A stretch of 64,000 nucleotides of DNA from an uncultured Prevotellaceae bacterium. Its GTDB lineage: Bacteria; Bacteroidota; Bacteroidia; Bacteroidales; Bacteroidaceae. The stretch spans positions 116,590 to 180,589 of the forward strand of contig CAMVIM010000003.1 of the NCBI GenBank assembly GCA_947167515.1, given 5' to 3'. The position numbers and the translations under genes were made by a program. Below the pieces are notes generated by a model. The model saw nothing but the letters and a program-made list of their open reading frames with translations, did no database searches and was not told where the DNA came from. This document shows, piece after piece, positions 61,839 to 64,000 of the stretch (position 1 is its first letter; each line of letters opens with the position of its first letter).

Positions 61839-62459
61839 TTATCTTTTGACGTACACCTTTTGATTATGGATGCCGCTACTTGTGATTCCGCTTTCGGGGT
61901 CATCGCAGAACTGATTCAGTTCTTGATTAGCCTTGGTTCGGTTCACCCCTGTCAAGTAGGCGTATGTCCCGACTCTGATGAATGGGTTTTCCTCCAGATA
62001 GTTGAGCGCTATCAGGCGACGCTCCTCCATCGTTGTCTTTACTTCGGCTAAAGTGCTTGTTCCTTTGATTCTCTGTAATTTACTCTGATGACGAAGTCTT
62101 CGTAGCCAATCAGCATCGGGCAAGAAATGGATGCCTTTCACATAGACATCCTTCACGTCGTACCGCTCCCCCTCTTCTTTCACCGTCTGTGCTTTTACCC
62201 CTTTCTTTATACCCAATACGGCATTGAAGGTGCCGAAGTTGTCAATCTTAACAGCTTGCCCTTGTGCAAGATACATATTGATAACATCGGCAAGTTCTAT
62301 GAAAACTCCTTTGATGGTAGTTCGGCTCAACTGTGTCACATCCGACATGAGGTTCACAATCGTCTCAAACGGTATGGGTGCGCCATGCACCACCTTTGGA
62401 TAGACTTTCCGTTCGCCAGTCTTTTGCATGTCCGGCATCTCCTTGAAAATGTATTTCAT
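61839..62459 (-). CDS. HU-like DNA-binding protein with C-terminal extension
   Basis: A 206-residue protein. The N-terminal ~120 residues are HU-like: RKVYPKVVHGAPIPFETIVNLMSDVTQLSRTTIKGVFIELADVINMYLAQGQAVKIDNFGTFNAVL, with KIDNFGTFN as the HU hinge. The C-terminal ~80 residues carry ALNYLEENPFIRVGTYAYLTGVNRTKANQELNQF, which resembles a helix-turn-helix (winged) module common in this Bacteroidales family. Nucleoid or element-linked architectural role. Convergent with clpB and separated by its terminator. Confidence 0.85.
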   Translation of the reverse strand: MKYIFKEMPDMQKTGERKVYPKVVHGAPIPFETIVNLMSDVTQLSRTTIKGVFIELADVINMYLAQGQAVKIDNFGTFNAVLGIKKGVKAQTVKEEGERYDVKDVYVKGIHFLPDADWLRRLRHQSKLQRIKGTSTLAEVKTTMEERRLIALNYLEENPFIRVGTYAYLTGVNRTKANQELNQFCDDPESGITSSGIHNQKVYVKR

Positions 62460-62590
62460 ACGCCTTAGGTTTTATGGTTTGTTCATATTCTTTTACGTTC
62501 CTGTTTTTATGCACTTTTTCATCCTTATTCAGTGTCCATTCTCACGTCTCTTCCGCCTTCACCAAACACTTACTCTATAAAACACCACTG

Positions 62591-62598
62591 CAAAGATA
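62591..62598 (-). promoter_or_regulatory. -7 box of the HU-like gene
   Basis: The minus strand reads TATCTTTG, matching TAnnTTTG, 132 bases ahead of the start codon. Confidence 0.5.
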
Positions 62599-62599
62599 G

Positions 62600-63455
62600 C
62601 ACATCTACCACAATCTTCCAAGTGTTTCCACTATAAAATGTAACTTACAATTGAGGAAGTGTAACCTATACGTTGAAGATTGTAAGTTATACTTGGTTAA
62701 TTGTAACTTATGTTTTATGGTGATGATGGGTGTGACCATGTGCTTGATGTGCCACAAACAAAGCAATCTATGTTCCTCACGTTCATTGGTGTATATTCCT
62801 GCTGATTCCAAAAGGACTGCTTGCTTTTGGCGGAAGATTCGTTTTGTGGGATTGTTTCCCAAGATGCCTGACCTTTCCATGTCGCCTCGCCATTTTTCTT
62901 CGGAAAAGTTTGGTGTCTATAAAACAAGTTGTAACTTTGCAAATAAATGTTGGCTTGATTCGCAATTCGCGAATCGTGAATTTGATGGTTATGGACAATT
63001 TTTTCTAACCTCTGCTACAGATTGGCGTACCTATGATATACTTTTGCACAAAAATCGATAAGATAACGTGAGTTCGGTGTAAGAGAAGTTTTAATGATAC
63101 GCCTTCGGCGGACATGTAAAGTTACGGATAATCCCAAGACATCTGCAATACCTTGTTCCCAAAACCTCACACCCACATCCACATCCTCCTCAGCCTCCCT
63201 TCCACATCCCCTCATGCGCTTCTTCCACACCCCCTCATGCGCTTCTTCCACATCCACAAAACCGACGTCCCCGACATCGGTTGACCGACATCGGGGACAT
63301 CGACTCGCCGACATCGGGGACGTCGGTTTAGAGGCTATGGAAGAGGGAGAAATGAGGAAATGGGGTGTCGTCACTTGTGGTTCTTCCAGTAACTATCATA
63401 GGGGCAGCCCATCCTACGAGGGTTTCGATTTGAGTTTTTTCGAGAAAGGATGCAC
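62600..63455. other. Gene-poor region with repeats
   Basis: About 850 bases with no convincing gene. It holds TAACTTACAAT (62641-62651) inverted at 62679-62689, a -7-like TAACTTTG (62932-62939) that leads to no visible gene, a palindromic TTCGCAATTCGCGAATC segment near 62960, the MITE-end-like copy at 63064-63083, a 24-base tandem (CCCTCATGCGCTTCTTCCAC) near 63205-63255, and a 71-bp palindromic repeat. Confidence 0.6.
63259..63329. repeat. 71-bp palindromic repeat, copy 2
   Basis: Same length as the copy at 43405-43475, with about seven differences. Ends AAACCGACGTCCC / GGGGACGTCGGTTT. Confidence 0.75.
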
Positions 63456-64000
63456 TCAGTTCTTGCGCACAGGGCGAACAGGAAACCCGTAGCGGCGGTA
63501 GCTGACATCCCAGTCCTCGTAGCCCGTGTCGAAGTAGACGTAGGCGTGGGACGGGCGGCTCTCGTAGAGCGAAGACGACCAGAAGTAGCCGCGCGAACCC
63601 TCGTCGTGCAGCCCTGCGCCCCAACGGTCGCCCGCAGCGGGCAGGAAAATAGTGCCTCCGTTAGATCCCGTGAACAATCGCCCCTTCACACCGTTCTGTG
63701 TTGTCCACCCTGAGGTTGTCTTGCGGAGCAACTCTTGAATCTGCGCCAATGTAGGCATGCGCCAAGGAGCACCCCAATTGGCTGTGGCGGCATCGTAGGA
63801 GGTGCCGGCGATGTCGGAGCCGATATTAGTGAACTCATTGCTGTCGATACCTCCATCTCCATTACTATCATGCCAGTACGGATAGGTACTCCAATGGTAG
63901 TAACTCTTCGTCTTAGTCTCTCCCCAAGCATAATAGCCCCCATACTCCTCTGGTTGGGATGCCCCCACGTTGCAGCATGCCCACAGGGTGCCGGAGGGAA
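63456..64000 (-). CDS. FISUMP-type surface protein, C-terminal part (cut by window edge)
   Basis: The C-terminal ~180 residues of a longer exported protein; the N-terminus lies beyond the window. The readable part starts PSGTLWACCNVGASQPEEYGG and continues YYAWGETKTKSYYHW, WRMPTLAQIQELLRKTTSGWTT and a final GYFWSSSLYESRPSHAYVYF ... YGFPVRPVRKN. This GxLWAxxNxGA ... WGE ... WRxPT ... FWSSS ... RPV pattern matches the Fibrobacter succinogenes major paralogous (FISUMP, DUF1566-like) domain, common on Bacteroidales surface proteins with leucine-rich or adhesive repeats. Confidence 0.8.
   Translation of the reverse strand, partial: PSGTLWACCNVGASQPEEYGGYYAWGETKTKSYYHWSTYPYWHDSNGDGGIDSNEFTNIGSDIAGTSYDAATANWGAPWRMPTLAQIQELLRKTTSGWTTQNGVKGRLFTGSNGGTIFLPAAGDRWGAGLHDEGSRGYFWSSSLYESRPSHAYVYFDTGYEDWDVSYRRYGFPVRPVRKN

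Noticed and set aside
59471..61903. An 810-codon open frame antisense to clpB
   Set aside because: It exactly mirrors clpB, whose protein is unmistakable. The antisense product (Leu, Val, Asp and His rich) has no known domain, and such shadows are common opposite G+C-rich, biased codons.
62651..63061. A 136-codon frame right of the HU-like gene
   Set aside because: Composition and residue pattern are those of A+T-rich non-coding DNA; it crosses inverted repeats and a -7 box.
63456..64000. A diversity-generating retroelement target
   Set aside because: FISUMP-type ends can resemble variable regions of such targets, but no reverse transcriptase or template repeat is in the window.
1..64000. 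tRNA, rRNA and tmRNA genes
   Set aside because: I looked for T-loop GTTCRAATCC-type sequences and rRNA or tmRNA cores and saw none; a tRNA scan would be decisive.

Overview
The window looks like chromosomal DNA of a gut or oral Bacteroidales, most likely Prevotella or a close relative. Supporting signs are -7 promoter boxes of the Bacteroidetes type (TAnnTTTG) ahead of most transcription units, a fused LpxC-FabZ, menaquinone rather than ubiquinone genes, many lipoproteins, an M64 peptidase, a GH51 arabinofuranosidase, HU-like proteins, and Bacteroidales-type short tandem repeats between genes. No rRNA, tRNA or CRISPR array was seen.

Layout. 0-9 kb holds core genes (M64 peptidase, uvrA, two lipoproteins, HD hydrolase, pyrF, prfA). 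9-27 kb is accessory: two single-chain restriction-modification enzymes flank a GH51 arabinofuranosidase and a DUF4160/DUF2442 pair. These are followed by a structured RNA-like element, two unknown genes, a helicase-like plus CHC2 primase pair behind iteron-like repeats, a DUF3791/DUF3990 (ADP-ribosyltransferase-like) operon, and an HU-like gene. 27-36 kb holds purM and the run lpxD-lpxC/fabZ-lpxA-(two small genes)-miaA-PBP1A. 36-43 kb is minus strand: three exported proteins, then phoH-purC-menG-(RAYT transposase)-aroE. 43.5-44.8 kb is a queuosine operon (VUT transporter, queF) behind three tandem preQ1-I-like aptamers. 45-51 kb is a cell-wall operon (GT2-DUF4922 fusion, SpoIID/LytB, two AmpG-like carriers). 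51.4-57.2 kb holds a long putative ncRNA and a peptide-modification locus. 57.5-62.5 kb has an Ala-rich lipoprotein, an S41 peptidase-like protein, a ClpB without its N domain, and an HU-like protein. The right edge cuts a FISUMP-type surface protein.

The most notable system is at 52.4-57.2 kb. Two duplicated precursors carry twin-arginine leaders and cores with Cys at almost every fourth residue (16 and 15 Cys). They are followed by a radical SAM/SPASM maturase, a SPASM-only partner, a small modification protein, TatA and TatC, nearly all touching or overlapping. I read this as synthesis and Tat export of a Cys-rich modified peptide of the CXXX-repeat type. Family names for this class exist, but I know of no described chemistry or function.

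Other strong signals: the three preQ1-like aptamers have an exact 30-nt period and covarying stems. A folded RNA with an intrinsic-terminator-like 3' end lies at 19.24-19.4 kb. GC-rich palindromic repeats are inserted in frame inside uvrA, aroE and the maturase partner, in a window that also carries a RAYT-type transposase, the enzyme class that spreads such palindromes.
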